Positions 8,549-19,800 of a stretch of 64,000 bases of DNA are shown here, piece by piece. Under the pieces are notes generated by a model. The model ran no database searches and was not told the origin of the DNA. It was given only the letters and a program-made list of their open reading frames with translations. A program made the position numbers and the translations under genes. Numbering within the stretch: position 1 is the first letter of the stretch; each line of letters begins with the position of its first letter. This DNA is from Mycetocola miduiensis (GTDB lineage Bacteria > Actinomycetota > Actinomycetes > Actinomycetales > Microbacteriaceae). The stretch is from assembly GCF_900115155.1 (NCBI RefSeq), contig NZ_FOVM01000009.1, forward strand, positions 78,552 to 142,551, given 5' to 3'.

Positions 8549-9823
8549 CTACTGTCTTCGAACCGACCGCTTGAGGTGCCGGGTGGCACCGATGGCACCG
8601 AGCACTACTAGGGTACCAGTTCCCAAGAACAGGGCGAGCGGAAGGCTGACATACAGCAGGGTGTCGCGCGTCGGGAGGAAAGGATTCGGCGGGCCGGGGG
8701 CCGTATCAAGCGGCGGGACCTCAGGGATCGTTCCCGTGTCCTGAGGGATTGCTTCGGGCGCGGATGCCGCCTTCCGGTGCTGCGTGATCCAGGCGGCGAG
8801 GTCCCCCATTGGATTCTCGTCGACAGTTTTGACATCCGCTGTCACCGCGGCAACGGCGTTCAGATAGCCGTATCCGTAGATGGCATTCGGAAGGACTTCA
8901 CCCTGCACCGGACTGGCGGTGCGGATGATGCGGTTGATGACGTTGGCGGCATCCATGTCCGGGTATCGCGAACGGACGAGGGCCGCGACGCCGGCGACGA
9001 TCGGGGATGCCCCGCTGGTTCCTGCCCACTGGACGTACCCGCCGTCGGGTGAGACGCCGACGAGTTCTTCGCTCGGCGCGGCCACCGACAGGGTGATCCC
9101 CCTGCTCGACGCGTCGTAGCTCGCCTTGCCTGACGCGTCGACGCCGGCGACGACGAGGACGCCGGGGATGGTGGCCGGAGCCCCCACCTCTTCGGTTCCG
9201 CTGCCGCGGTTGCCAGCCGCAGCGACGACGATGACGTCGTTGTCGTACGCGTAGGTGAACGCCTCGTCCCAGCTCTCGGGCCAGTCCTTGGTGTTGGTCG
9301 TCAGCGACATATTGATGACATCCGCACCGTTGTCGACGGCGAAATGGATCGCATCAGCGATCTGGTCGGCAAATGGAATGGTGGATCCGCTCGAGCCGAA
9401 ACCCACGGAAATCGAAATGAGGCTGGCCCCGGGCGCTGCGCCGATCACACCGGCGCCGTCGCCATTGCCTCGCCCTGCGGCGAGCGATGCGACCCAGCTG
9501 CCGTGTGGGTTCTCATCCGCCCCACCCACCGGGGTTCTGCCGTTGGCGCCGCCGACACCCGAGGCGTCATGGCCGGCGACAACCGCTCCGGCGAACTCCG
9601 CGGGGCCGTCGGCGATGCCGGTGTCGATGATCGCGATCGTCGTGCCAGCGCCGGTGCTGTGCTGCCACGCATCCGCGATGCCATAGTTGGCGAGCCAGTA
9701 CTGGGCATCACGGACCGGGTCGGCGTGCGCCGGGGTCACCCCGGCCGCGACCACCCCGACGACGAAGAGCGTCGCCAGCCCCCCTGCGAAGATCCCCCGG
9801 GTCTTCTGCAGCATCGAGCTCAC
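8549..9823 (-). CDS. S8 (subtilisin) family serine protease, secreted and membrane-anchored, mycosin-like
   Basis: 424 residues. A signal peptide covers about 1-34 (ending AHA). The catalytic triad is Asp67 (IAIIDTGIA), His107 (NPHGSWVASLAAG) and Ser270 (AGTSGASPIVAGVAAL), with the oxyanion Asn205 in VVAAAGN. After a Pro-rich stretch there is a single C-terminal transmembrane helix (about 382-410) and a basic tail. The order matches mycosins, the membrane-anchored proteases of type VII secretion, but no T7SS gene is in the window, so that role is not supported here. Its start overlaps the DUF501 stop by 4 bases, implying translational coupling. It cleaves proteins outside the membrane; substrates are unknown. 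Confidence 0.88.
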   Translation of the reverse strand: MSSMLQKTRGIFAGGLATLFVVGVVAAGVTPAHADPVRDAQYWLANYGIADAWQHSTGAGTTIAIIDTGIADGPAEFAGAVVAGHDASGVGGANGRTPVGGADENPHGSWVASLAAGRGNGDGAGVIGAAPGASLISISVGFGSSGSTIPFADQIADAIHFAVDNGADVINMSLTTNTKDWPESWDEAFTYAYDNDVIVVAAAGNRGSGTEEVGAPATIPGVLVVAGVDASGKASYDASSRGITLSVAAPSEELVGVSPDGGYVQWAGTSGASPIVAGVAALVRSRYPDMDAANVINRIIRTASPVQGEVLPNAIYGYGYLNAVAAVTADVKTVDENPMGDLAAWITQHRKAASAPEAIPQDTGTIPEVPPLDTAPGPPNPFLPTRDTLLYVSLPLALFLGTGTLVVLGAIGATRHLKRSVRRQ

Positions 9824-10368
9824 TCCCCCGCCGGGGTAGCCTCGTCGCGATCAGCCTCATCATCGACGTCCACACATGCGCACACGTTCGGGGACCAGTC
9901 GGCCCGCTCCAGCGCGCGATCACCGATCGGATTGACTCCAGGGCCTGCCGCAAGGGCGTGGCCGACGAGAGCGTGGAGGCACTTCACGCGGACAGGCATC
10001 CCGCCTGCGGAAATATTCGCAATCTCCGGAACCACCGCGATGCTCTCCCGATCGGTGAGGTAAGCCTGATGCGCTGATGTGTACGCGGCACGGAGGTCCT
10101 CGTCCGCGGCGAGGTCATCGTTGTACTCGTTCATCACCTGCGTGGCTTCGAGCGTCGACACGGCGGCTGTCGCAGCGGGGTGTGTGAGGTAGTAGAAGGT
10201 CGGGAACGGCGTACCGTCATCAAGCCGGGGAGCTGTCGACACGACGGTCGGCGCCCCGCAGACACAGCGCGCCGCAATCCCGACGACATTGCGGGCTGGT
10301 CGTCCCAGTTGGGCGGAGACGGCCCGGATATCGTCGGCCGTCACGGTCTCGAATGGCGGTGTCGTCAT
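9820..10368 (-). CDS. DUF501 domain-containing protein
   Basis: 182 residues belonging to DUF501, an uncharacterised family that in actinobacteria sits next to the FtsB/DivIC-like gene and eno. Visible features are a paired-cysteine segment ARCVCGAPTV near residue 35, a TPFPTFYYLTHPAA motif near 53-66, and a conserved C-terminal half (RVKCLHALVGHALAAGPG) with several Cys and His residues, which could bind a metal (inference). It starts with ATG 17 bases downstream of the ftsB-like gene and overlaps the protease gene by 4 bases. The gene order supports a role linked to cell division or the envelope, but no biochemical function is established to my knowledge. Confidence 0.88.
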   Translation of the reverse strand: MTTPPFETVTADDIRAVSAQLGRPARNVVGIAARCVCGAPTVVSTAPRLDDGTPFPTFYYLTHPAATAAVSTLEATQVMNEYNDDLAADEDLRAAYTSAHQAYLTDRESIAVVPEIANISAGGMPVRVKCLHALVGHALAAGPGVNPIGDRALERADWSPNVCACVDVDDEADRDEATPAGE

Positions 10369-10385
10369 GCACCCATTATCCCAGC

Positions 10386-10943
10386 TCAGGGAGTGGGCTC
10401 CGGCGTGGGTGCCTGAGGAGCAGACGGAGCGGTCGAGACGTCCGTCAGTCCTGCGGTGACAAGGGAGGCCAGCATCGACTCGGCCCAGTTCACTTTCGTC
10501 GCGGTCAGTTCCGTGCTGACCGGAGCCTCATCCTTGCCGAGCAGCGCCGAATCGACGTCATTCAGGACGATGAAGCTGACTTCGCCGGGGTTGACGTAGA
10601 ACAGGCGGTCGCGTGCCTGGGTCATCACGTATGTGCTGTCGTTCCAGCGTTCGCGTTCGACGCTCAGCCGCTCGATCTCGTCTTCACTCTCAGCGACGGA
10701 TGCTTCCAGTTGCGCGATCTGCTGGCGCTGCTCGATGTACGCCTTGAGGTTCGGCGCAATGACGACGATCCCGAGCACCAGAAGCGACATCATCAGGAGA
10801 CCGAAACCCGAGAAACGGATGCCCCTGATCCAGCTTCCCGCCTCAGCTTCGGGCGCTGGTGTTCCGTTGGGGCCGGCCCATCGCGCTGCTCTGGCCGGTC
10901 GCCTTGTCGAGCTCGAGCGGGTGCTTCCTGGTCGTCTGGCCAC
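10386..10943 (-). CDS. Septum formation initiator family protein (FtsB/DivIC-like)
   Basis: About 185 residues. A basic, Arg/Ser-rich cytoplasmic N-terminus is followed by one transmembrane helix (GFGLLMMSLLVLGIVVIAP), a short coiled coil (YIEQRQQIAQLEASVAESED) and the family signature YVMTQARDRLFYVNPGE. A Thr/Pro-rich tail follows. FtsB/DivIC proteins link FtsL and FtsQ in the divisome and help to trigger septal peptidoglycan synthesis. I prefer the GTG at 10943 because GAAGAGGAG lies 6 bases upstream; a longer frame begins at a GTG at 10979. It lies between eno and DUF501, the standard actinobacterial order. Confidence 0.85.
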   Translation of the reverse strand: MARRPGSTRSSSTRRPARAARWAGPNGTPAPEAEAGSWIRGIRFSGFGLLMMSLLVLGIVVIAPNLKAYIEQRQQIAQLEASVAESEDEIERLSVERERWNDSTYVMTQARDRLFYVNPGEVSFIVLNDVDSALLGKDEAPVSTELTATKVNWAESMLASLVTAGLTDVSTAPSAPQAPTPEPTP

Positions 10944-10978
10944 GCGCCGCTCCTCTTCGTTCTCTAGCGGTCCAAGCA

Positions 10979-11021
10979 CAACTCCCGGTATGGGTCGATC
11001 TTCGACGCATACCGGGAGTTG
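10979..11021 (-). terminator. Hairpin terminator after eno
   Basis: A perfect 14-base inverted repeat (caactcccggtatg / cataccgggagttg) with a 15-base loop begins 10 bases beyond the eno stop. The far arm reaches the upstream end of the ftsB-like frame. Confidence 0.75.
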
Positions 11022-11030
11022 TTGGGACGG

Positions 11031-12446
<1,416 letters not shown>

Positions 12447-12521
12447 TCAGGAGATCACAGGGTTATCAGGACGCTTTCGCGTGTTCTGTCCTGCTAACCG
12501 TGCGATTTCCTGCGAATCGTT

Positions 12522-13805
12522 TCAGCCCAGGGGCTTGAGCTCCAGGTCGGCCGCGGATGCTGTCGCCGGGGTTACGAACGCGAATGCCGAGAAGCCTTCC
12601 GCCGTCACACGGTCGAGGAGGGCCTTGAGGTTCTTGACCCGTTTCTCGAGCCTTACCCGCTTCCCCGCAGCGATGAGCTCGGATTTGAGCGCAACCAGGG
12701 TGGCCGGTGCGACATCCTGCTCGTAAACCAGCACCAGGGAGTCGGTACCGGCGTCTTCGGCGAGCTCGAGCAGGTCGACGATCCGCTCGAAGCCGATCGA
12801 GAACCCCGTCGCCGGCACGTTCTGGCCGAGGAACCGCCCGATCATTCCGTCATAGCGTCCACCACCACCGAGGGAGTAGCCGAGTTCCGGGTGCTCGATC
12901 TCGAAGATGGGGCCGGTGTAGTAGCCCATCCCCCGCACGAGGAACGGGTCGAAGACCAGTGGCGTCGAGTCGGCCTGGGTCACCGCCGTGCCGATCGTGG
13001 CCAGTTCCGCGATGACGGTGTCGTCGACGCCTGCCGGGAGCTGTGACCGGATCTGCGCTTCGCCGAAGAGCTGGTCGTCAGGTGTCGGACGCGCGAAGAA
13101 CTCCTCGAGCCGGTTCACGGCTTCGGCGGTCACGTTCCGCTCGCGGAGTTCAGCGAGAACGCCTGCGGTTCCGATCTTGTCGAGCTTGTCGACGGTGATG
13201 AGAACGCCTGGGTGCTCCGCGGGAACGAAACCGAACGCATCCAGCATCCCGGTGAGCAGGCGCCGGTCGTTGATCCGCACCCGGCACCCGATGAGTCCGA
13301 GTGCGGTGAGGGCGGCGGATGTCGCGCTGATCAGCTCGATTTCAGCGAGGGGTCCTGCCTCACCGATGATGTCGATATCGCACTGCATGAACTGCCGGTA
13401 ACGGCCCTTCTGCGGGCGCTCCGCTCGCCAGACCGGTGCGATCTGGACGGCACGGAACACGGGAGGGAGCTCGGCACGGTGGGTCGCATAGAACCGGGCC
13501 AGCGGGACGGTCAGGTCGAAGCGGAGCCCCAGGTCGGCGAGCGAGTCTAGGCTGCCGGATTCGGCGGCGCTGACCGCATCCTCGGGAGTCAGCCCCCGCT
13601 TGAGGACGTTGAACGCAAGCTTTTCGTTGTCACCGCCGAGGCCAGAGTGCAGCCGGGCGTAGTCCTCGACGACGGGTGTTTCGATCTCGTCGAATCCGAA
13701 ATCGGAGTACACCGCCCGGATGATCCCGAGGGCATGCTCTCGCCTGGCCTTGTCCCGGGGAAGGAAATCGCGCATACCGCGGGGCGGTGTAACAGGAGAG
13801 GCCAT
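12522..13805 (-). CDS. hisS: Histidyl-tRNA synthetase
   Basis: 427 residues, the usual class II HisRS size. The N-terminus (TPPRGMRDFLPRDKARREH) and class II motif 1 region are followed by motif 2 (RAERPQKGRYRQFMQCDIDI), the histidine-specific GMGYYTGPIFEI, motif 3 (GFSIGFERIVDLL) and a C-terminal anticodon-binding domain ending KPLG. It charges tRNA-His in the cytoplasm. The ATG start is clear. It lies downstream of mazG on the same strand, separated by 51 bases that contain a tandem 15-base duplication. The 210 bases between its stop and the eno start show no gene. Confidence 0.96.
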   Translation of the reverse strand: MASPVTPPRGMRDFLPRDKARREHALGIIRAVYSDFGFDEIETPVVEDYARLHSGLGGDNEKLAFNVLKRGLTPEDAVSAAESGSLDSLADLGLRFDLTVPLARFYATHRAELPPVFRAVQIAPVWRAERPQKGRYRQFMQCDIDIIGEAGPLAEIELISATSAALTALGLIGCRVRINDRRLLTGMLDAFGFVPAEHPGVLITVDKLDKIGTAGVLAELRERNVTAEAVNRLEEFFARPTPDDQLFGEAQIRSQLPAGVDDTVIAELATIGTAVTQADSTPLVFDPFLVRGMGYYTGPIFEIEHPELGYSLGGGGRYDGMIGRFLGQNVPATGFSIGFERIVDLLELAEDAGTDSLVLVYEQDVAPATLVALKSELIAAGKRVRLEKRVKNLKALLDRVTAEGFSAFAFVTPATASAADLELKPLG

Positions 13806-13830
13806 GGCTCAATTCTGGCATGGGCCCACC

Positions 13831-13860
13831 GGGCGTCCGGTTCAGGGGCGTCCGGTTCAG
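13831..13860 (+). repeat. Tandem 15-base duplication across the mazG stop codon
   Basis: Two perfect adjacent copies of gggcgtccggttcag occupy 13831-13845 and 13846-13860. The right-hand copy contains the mazG stop codon (13857-13859, minus strand). It looks like a recent replication-slippage duplication. Confidence 0.85.
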
Positions 13861-14519
13861 GAGGAGCCAGTCGCGGCTTCCTGGTCGCGGATGCCGTCCT
13901 GCAGCTCACGGAGCGCCGAGCGGAGCGCCCTCTCTGCGTCGAGCCCCTGCGACCGGGCAGCGGCCGAGATGTCGAGCAGGAGCCGCCCGAGTTCGGCTTC
14001 GTCTGAGAATTGGGGTTTCGCCTGGCCCTGGCCTGGGCCGAGAAGGCCCGCGCGCTCTGCTCTGCTGAGCACCTTCTCGGCGAGCGCGAGAGCGGGCATG
14101 CTCTGCGGGATGCCGTCGAGTGCGCTCGTCCGTGTGGATTTCTCAGCGGCTTTGGCGGCGCTCCAGACCCGCCAGACTTCCTCGACGGTGAGAGCGGTCT
14201 CGTCGCCGAAGACGTGCGGGTGACGTCGGATCATCTTCTCGTTCGCGGCCCGGGCGATGTCGTCGAGCGAGAACCGCTCGGCGGGCGTCCGGCGGGCGAT
14301 CTCGGCGTGGAACACGACCTGGAGCAAGACATCGCCCAGTTCCTCGAGCATGACGTCGCGGTCGTCCGCTTCAACGGCGTCGATGAGTTCGTAGCTTTCC
14401 TCGATGAGGTAGGTGACCAGCGACGCGTGCGTCATCGTCTGGCTCCACACGCAGTTGTCGAGCACCGTGCGCATCGACGCTGCGAGCGCGTCCATGTTCG
14501 GTAGGGCCGTGTCGGTCAT
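13857..14519 (-). CDS. mazG: MazG family nucleoside triphosphate pyrophosphohydrolase
   Basis: 220 residues. MazG enzymes hydrolyse NTPs or dNTPs to monophosphate and pyrophosphate, cleaning the nucleotide pool or influencing stress alarmone levels. The metal-binding helix is plain: LIEESYELIDAVEADD followed by MLEELGDVLLQVVFHAEIA (EExxE ... ExxD pattern, residues about 39-78), then KMIRRHPHVFGDE. The second half (AEKVLSRAERAGL to the end) is more degenerate than in the two-domain E. coli protein, as is usual in actinobacteria. It lies between hisS and the aldehyde dehydrogenase gene. In M. tuberculosis mazG lies between mfd and eno, the same neighbourhood. Confidence 0.92.
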   Translation of the reverse strand: MTDTALPNMDALAASMRTVLDNCVWSQTMTHASLVTYLIEESYELIDAVEADDRDVMLEELGDVLLQVVFHAEIARRTPAERFSLDDIARAANEKMIRRHPHVFGDETALTVEEVWRVWSAAKAAEKSTRTSALDGIPQSMPALALAEKVLSRAERAGLLGPGQGQAKPQFSDEAELGRLLLDISAAARSQGLDAERALRSALRELQDGIRDQEAATGSS

Positions 14520-14523
14520 GGCG

Positions 14524-15936
14524 TCACCGGCGCCTCTTCGCCGTGCGGGCGACGAAGAGCCGGATGAGGGCCTCGCGCCGGGCTGTGAACGGCGGGTAGA
14601 TGAGTTTCAGGGTGTCGGGACGGGTGGGTTTGCTGAGCACCGCCTTGTGGTGGCTGAACGTGTCGATCGAGAATTCCCCGTGGTAGCGGCCCATGCCGCT
14701 CTCCCCCACCCCACCGAACGGGAGCCCGGGTACCAGCAGATGAGCTGCGGGAATGCTCACGCCGAACGCCCCGGAGGATGTGTCGCGGAGGAATCGGCGG
14801 ACGATCGCCCGCGACTCGGTGAACAGGTAGAGCGCGAGCGGTTTCTCGCGCGCTGAGATGACCTCGATGGCCTGGTCGACGCCGGATACGTGCACGATTG
14901 GGAGGATCGGCCCGAAGATCTCCTCCTGCATCAGCGGCGCGTCCGTCCCGACACCGTCGACGATGGTCGGGGCGATGTATCGCGTTGCCTTGTCGGTTGT
15001 TCCACCGATGTCGGCCCGTACACCGTCGAGCAGCGCGGAAAGGCGGGAGAACTGGCGGTCGTTGACGATGCGCCCGTAGTCCGGGCTTGCCTGCGGGTCG
15101 TCCCCGTACAGCCGGGAGACGGCGTCCTGCAGGTGCGGAAGGAGCCGTCGTGCAGTTTCCGGCGTCGCGAGGACATAGTCCGGTGCGACACAGGTCTGCC
15201 CGGCGTTGAGGAACTTGCCGAAGACCAGGCGGTCCGCGATCTCGGCCGGGTCGGCATCGTCGTGCACGTAGACCGGTGATTTTCCCCCGAGTTCGAGCGT
15301 CACCGGGGTGAGGTGTTCGGCGGCCGCGTGGGCGACGATGCGTCCGACCCTGGCGTTGCCTGTGAAGAAGATGTGGTCGAACTTCTCGGTGAGCAGCTCG
15401 GTGGTTTCATCGACACCGCCCTCGATCACGGCGACTGCTGACCTGTCGAGGTATTCAGGGATCAGCCGGGCGAGGAGAGCGGATGTCGCCGGCGCGAGTT
15501 CGCTCGGTTTCAGGAGAACGGCGTTCCCCGCGGCGAGCGCTCCGGCGAGCGGAACCAGCGCGAGTTGCACGGGATAGTTCCAGGGCCCGATGACGAGCAC
15601 CACTCCGAGCGGTTCGCGGACGACACGCGCCGCGGCGGGAGCCACCGACAGCGGAACGGACACACGCTTGGGGCGCAGCCAGCGGCGCAGGTGACGGATC
15701 GTGTTGTCGATCTCACCGACGACCACGCCGATTTCGCTCATCTGCGACTCGGTTGGGCTCTTTCCCAGATCTGAGGCGAGAGCATCCTCGAGGGCGGAAC
15801 CCTGTTCGAGCAGCATCCGCCGCAGGGCCGTCAGTTGCCGCAGCCGCCAGGTGATGGGCTTGGTGGTTCCCGCTCGGAAGGCATCCCTCGCCGCGGCGAC
15901 CCGTGTCGCGAACGCAGAGCTGAGCAGATCGGTCAC
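14524..15936 (-). CDS. Aldehyde dehydrogenase, class 3-like
   Basis: 470 residues of the ALDH superfamily, which oxidises aldehydes to acids with NAD(P)+. The catalytic Cys lies in [16 protein letters not shown], the general-base Glu in [13 protein letters not shown], and the coenzyme-binding region in [19 protein letters not shown]. The C-terminal [20 protein letters not shown] and the short length point to the ALDH3 group, which acts on fatty and aromatic aldehydes. The GTG start at 15936 has GAGGAGG upstream and overlaps the SDR stop by 4 bases (GTGA), so the two are translationally coupled. The longer upstream frame to 16314 is a shadow of the SDR gene. Coupling to an SDR suggests alcohol to aldehyde to acid oxidation (inference). 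Confidence 0.9.
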   Translation of the reverse strand: MTDLLSSAFATRVAAARDAFRAGTTKPITWRLRQLTALRRMLLEQGSALEDALASDLGKSPTESQMSEIGVVVGEIDNTIRHLRRWLRPKRVSVPLSVAPAAARVVREPLGVVLVIGPWNYPVQLALVPLAGALAAGNAVLLKPSELAPATSALLARLIPEYLDRSAVAVIEGGVDETTELLTEKFDHIFFTGNARVGRIVAHAAAEHLTPVTLELGGKSPVYVHDDADPAEIADRLVFGKFLNAGQTCVAPDYVLATPETARRLLPHLQDAVSRLYGDDPQASPDYGRIVNDRQFSRLSALLDGVRADIGGTTDKATRYIAPTIVDGVGTDAPLMQEEIFGPILPIVHVSGVDQAIEVISAREKPLALYLFTESRAIVRRFLRDTSSGAFGVSIPAAHLLVPGLPFGGVGESGMGRYHGEFSIDTFSHHKAVLSKPTRPDTLKLIYPPFTARREALIRLFVARTAKRRR

Positions 15937-16808
15937 GAACGTTCCTCCTCGCGTGTCGGTTCCGCCACCCGCGGGGTCGCAACCCGACCGGTGTACTCGT
16001 CCATGCTCGAGTAAACCGAGAAGACGCGGTCGGCGACCACATCCCATGCGCGCTGCGGAAGCACACCTTTGAGGGTGCTCGCCAGGCCGACGGTCCACGG
16101 AGTTCTCCGCATCGGCTTTCCGGCGAGCATGGCCTGCCAGGCGCGAGCGACGGCGATGTCGGGCGACAGGACGGGCGTCATCAACGGACCCCTGGCGCCT
16201 TCGAACATGCCGGTGGCGACGTACGACGGGCAGAATGTTGTGATTCGAACGTGTGCGTTGCCGGAGCGCTCGAGTTCCAGCCGCACCGAGTCGCTCCAGC
16301 CGATCAGCGCCCACTTCGACGCTGCGTAAACGCTCATCCGGGGGTTCGACAGAGTGCCTGCGGCGGATGCCACGTTAAGGATGCGTTTCTCCCACGGAGC
16401 GTCGGAGATCATCGCCGGCAGGAACTCGCGCGTGATGTGCATCGGTGCGATCGCGTTGATCCGCATGGTCGGTTCGGTGTCACGTTCGGAGTCGGTGTTC
16501 CAGAAATACTCGTTGCCCCGGACGATGCCCGCGTTGTTGATGAGAACGTCAGGCACCCGCCCCTCGTCGAGCTCGTGTGTGGCGGCGCTCCTCACGTCGT
16601 CGAGCTCTGACACGTCGACGACCCGCGTGTGGATGACCGTCCCATAGCCGGAGAGCGCGCTCGCGGTGGCATCCAGCGTGAGGGCGTCGATGTCCCACAG
16701 CGTGACGGACGCCGCCTGTTCCTGGACGGCACGTTGGGCATAGAGACGCCCCATGCCTGACGCTCCCCCGGTCACCAGGACTCGAGCGTGTGAGACGGTG
16801 AATGCCAC
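15933..16808 (-). CDS. Short-chain dehydrogenase/reductase (SDR)
   Basis: About 291 residues of the classical SDR fold. The coenzyme loop is [12 protein letters not shown], the NNAG motif is LINNAGIV, and the active site is the Ser in NVASAAG and YAASK. A C-terminal extension ([22 protein letters not shown]) resembles SDRs that act on retinol or other lipophilic alcohols. The GTG at 16808 is chosen because ATGGAGG lies 5 bases upstream; an ATG at 16820 would add four residues. It is followed by the coupled aldehyde dehydrogenase, so the pair probably oxidises a fatty or aromatic alcohol through its aldehyde. The substrate is unknown. Confidence 0.87.
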   Translation of the reverse strand: MAFTVSHARVLVTGGASGMGRLYAQRAVQEQAASVTLWDIDALTLDATASALSGYGTVIHTRVVDVSELDDVRSAATHELDEGRVPDVLINNAGIVRGNEYFWNTDSERDTEPTMRINAIAPMHITREFLPAMISDAPWEKRILNVASAAGTLSNPRMSVYAASKWALIGWSDSVRLELERSGNAHVRITTFCPSYVATGMFEGARGPLMTPVLSPDIAVARAWQAMLAGKPMRRTPWTVGLASTLKGVLPQRAWDVVADRVFSVYSSMDEYTGRVATPRVAEPTREEERS

Positions 16809-16874
16809 GGGAACCTCCATCGGATGCGGTGGGGTCCCACACTATTCCATCGTCCGCGGAGCGAACCTGTGATG

Positions 16875-19800
16875 CTACGAAGCGGCCTGTGCTTCCTTCG
16901 GCGGCAGGGGGAAGAGCGCGTCGAGGAACTGACCGACCCATGCGATGAGGTCCGCGTCGCTGAGCTTCTCGCCGTGCTTCGCGGGCATCGGCACGATCAG
17001 CGCGTTCGCCTGCGCGAGGTACTTCCCGCCGGGATACATCCGGCGAAGTCGTGCCTGCAGCGAGTCCGGGAGGTTTGCGGGCGCGGCTCGCAGGTTCGTC
17101 CCCATGGCCACGAGTTCGCTGAGGCCGACCCGCTGGGCTCGTTGGCGCAGGCGGGAGACCGCGATCAGGTTCTGCACCTGAGCGGGCGGTTCCCCGTAGC
17201 GGTCGGTGAGCTCGTCGATGACGAGCCCGATCTGGTCGTCGGCCGCGGCTGGCCCGGAAGCAGCTGAGAGCTTTTGGTAGGCCTCCAGCCTCAGACGCTC
17301 GCTGTCGACATAGTCCTCGGGGATGTGGGCGTCGACGGGCAACTCGAGCCGCAGTTCGGTCTGGCCTTCGGCAACGTCACCGCGGAAGTCGGCGACGGCC
17401 TCGCCGATCATCCGCAGGTACAGGTCGAAGCCGACGCCGGCGATGTGCCCGGCCTGCTCCCCACCGAGCAGGTTGCCCGCGCCACGGATCTCGAGGTCCT
17501 TGAGGGCGACCTGCATTCCGCTGCCGAGTTCATTGTTGGCGGCGATCGTCGACAACCGGTCGTGGGCGGTCTCGGACAGCGGCTTGTTCTCGTCGTAGAG
17601 GAAGTAGGCGTACGCACGCTCGCGGCCGCGGCCGACCCGGCCGCGCAACTGGTGAAGTTGGCTGAGCCCGTACTTGTCGGCACGGTCGATGATGATCGTG
17701 TTGGCGTTCTGGATGTCGAGTCCGGTCTCGATGATCGTCGTGCAGACGAGGACGTCGAACTTGCGCTCCCAGAAGTCGACGACGACACGCTCGAGAGTGC
17801 TCTCGGACAGCTGACCGTGTGCGACGGCGATCCGGGCCTCCGGCACGATCTCGGCGAGCTGGGCGGCGATGCGGTTGATGCTCGACACCCGGTTGTGGAC
17901 GAAGAAGATCTGCCCTTCACGCAGCAGTTCCCTCCGGATTGCAGCACCGACCTGCTTTTCGCTGTATGGGCCGACGAAGCTGAGAATCGGATGCCGTTCC
18001 TCGGGTGGCGTGGCGAGGGTCGACATCTCACGGATGCCGGTGACTGCCATCTCGAGGGTGCGGGGAATCGGGGTCGCACTCATCGCCAGGATGTCGACGT
18101 TGGTCTTGAGCTTCTTGAGCTTGTCCTTGTGCTCAACACCGAATCGCTGCTCCTCGTCGATGATGACGAGACCGAGGTCTTTGAACGTCATCCCCTCGCT
18201 GAGCAGCCGGTGGGTACCGATCACGACATCGATGGTGCCGCGCTCGAGGCCCTCCTGCGTTTCCTTCGCCTCCTTGGCGGTCTGGAACCGGCTGAGGGCG
18301 CGAAGGTGCACGGGGAACCCGGCGAAGCGCTCGGCGAAGGTCTCGAAGTGCTGCCGGACGAGCAGCGTCGTCGGTACGAGCATGGCGACCTGCTTGCCGT
18401 CCTGGACAGCCTTGAACGCCGCTCGGATGGCGACCTCGGTCTTACCGAATCCAACGTCACCAGAGAGCAGCCGGTCCATCGGGATCGGCCGTTCCATGTC
18501 GGCTTTGACCTCGTCGATCGTAGTGAGCTGGTCGGGGGTCTCGGCGAAGGGGAAGGCCTCCTCCAGCTCCCTCTGCCACGGGGTGTCCTTGCTGAACGCG
18601 AAACCCTTCGACGCCATCCGCGCTGAGTACAGTTTCACAAGCTCGACGGCGATGTCGCGAACGGCCCTGCGGGCCTTGCCTTTGGCCTGCGCCCAGTCGC
18701 TGCCGCCCATCTTCGACAGCGCGGGCGCTTCTCCGCCGACGTAACGGCTGAGCAGGTCGAGCTGGTCGGTGGGGACGAGCAGCTTGTCGCCCGGGTAGCC
18801 CCGCTTGGACGGCGCGTATTCGAGGGTCAGGTACTCACGACGGGTCTTCGTCGGGTTCCGGCCTCCGCTGGAAACCTCACGCTGGCTGAGCTCCACGAAA
18901 CGCCCGATCCCGTGGGTCTGGTGGACGACGTAGTCGCCGGCCTTGAGCTGCAGCGGGTCGACGACGTTCTTACGCCGTGAGGCGAGCTTCTTGACCTGCC
19001 GGGAGTCGTAGCCGATGGTGCGGCCGTAGAACTCGTTCTCGCTGATGAGCGCGAGTTTCGCCTCGGCAAGTTCGAAGCCGCTTTCAGCGGTCCCCTGGAG
19101 CAGGTAGGCGATGCCGGGCTCTGGGTCGGCTGGGAACCCGTCCACGACCCGCGCAGGAACCTCATGCTCGGCGAGGACGTCGCGGGCACGCTCGACCAGG
19201 CCGGTGCCGCGTGCGGCGATACCGACGACCCAGCCCTCACGCAGCCGCGAAGCGACATGCTCAATGGCTCCGTCGACGTTGCCTGAGAAGCTCGGCACCG
19301 GGTCGGCGGCGACGCGAACGGTCAGGATTTCGTCCATCTCGCGTTCCTCGGGCAGCACGTCGTCCGGCCCCTGCTGGAACGTGCTGAATGTCCACCAGGG
19401 GTGATCGGCCGCTGGCTCACCCGGGGCGGTGAATTGCGTGGCGGTGCGAAGGTCTTCCAGTGTGATGAACTCGCCGCTGGCGAGGTCGATCGGCGCCTGT
19501 GCTCCTGCGGTCGCCGCATGCCAGGCGGCGGCGAGGAATTCACGGTTGGTCTCAGACAGGCTGATGGCGCGGGTCGCAACCCGTTCGGGAGACATGACGG
19601 CGACTGCCGCACCGGCCGGGAAGTAGTGGCTCACAGACACGAGACGCTCGAGAAGCGCGGGCGCGAGCGATTCCATCCCTTCGACGGGGATGCCGTTGGC
19701 AATTTTCTCGAGCATGCCCGACATGTTCGGGAACTCGTGCTGCATTTCGGCCGCTCGCTGGCGGACGGCATCATTGAGCAGCAATTCCCGGCTGGGCGGG

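Noticed and set aside
8549..9823. Type VII secretion locus around the mycosin-like protease
   Set aside because: No EccB/C/D/E or WXG100-type gene is near; the neighbours are DUF501, ftsB-like and ndh.
15937..16314. N-terminal extension of the aldehyde dehydrogenase frame
   Set aside because: It overlaps the SDR gene throughout, and a GTG with a strong ribosome site at 15936 gives the family-standard N-terminus.
17274..18626. A 450-codon plus-strand frame inside mfd
   Set aside because: Asp/Val/Leu/Glu-rich reading typical of an antisense frame in high-GC coding DNA; mfd on the other strand is unmistakable.
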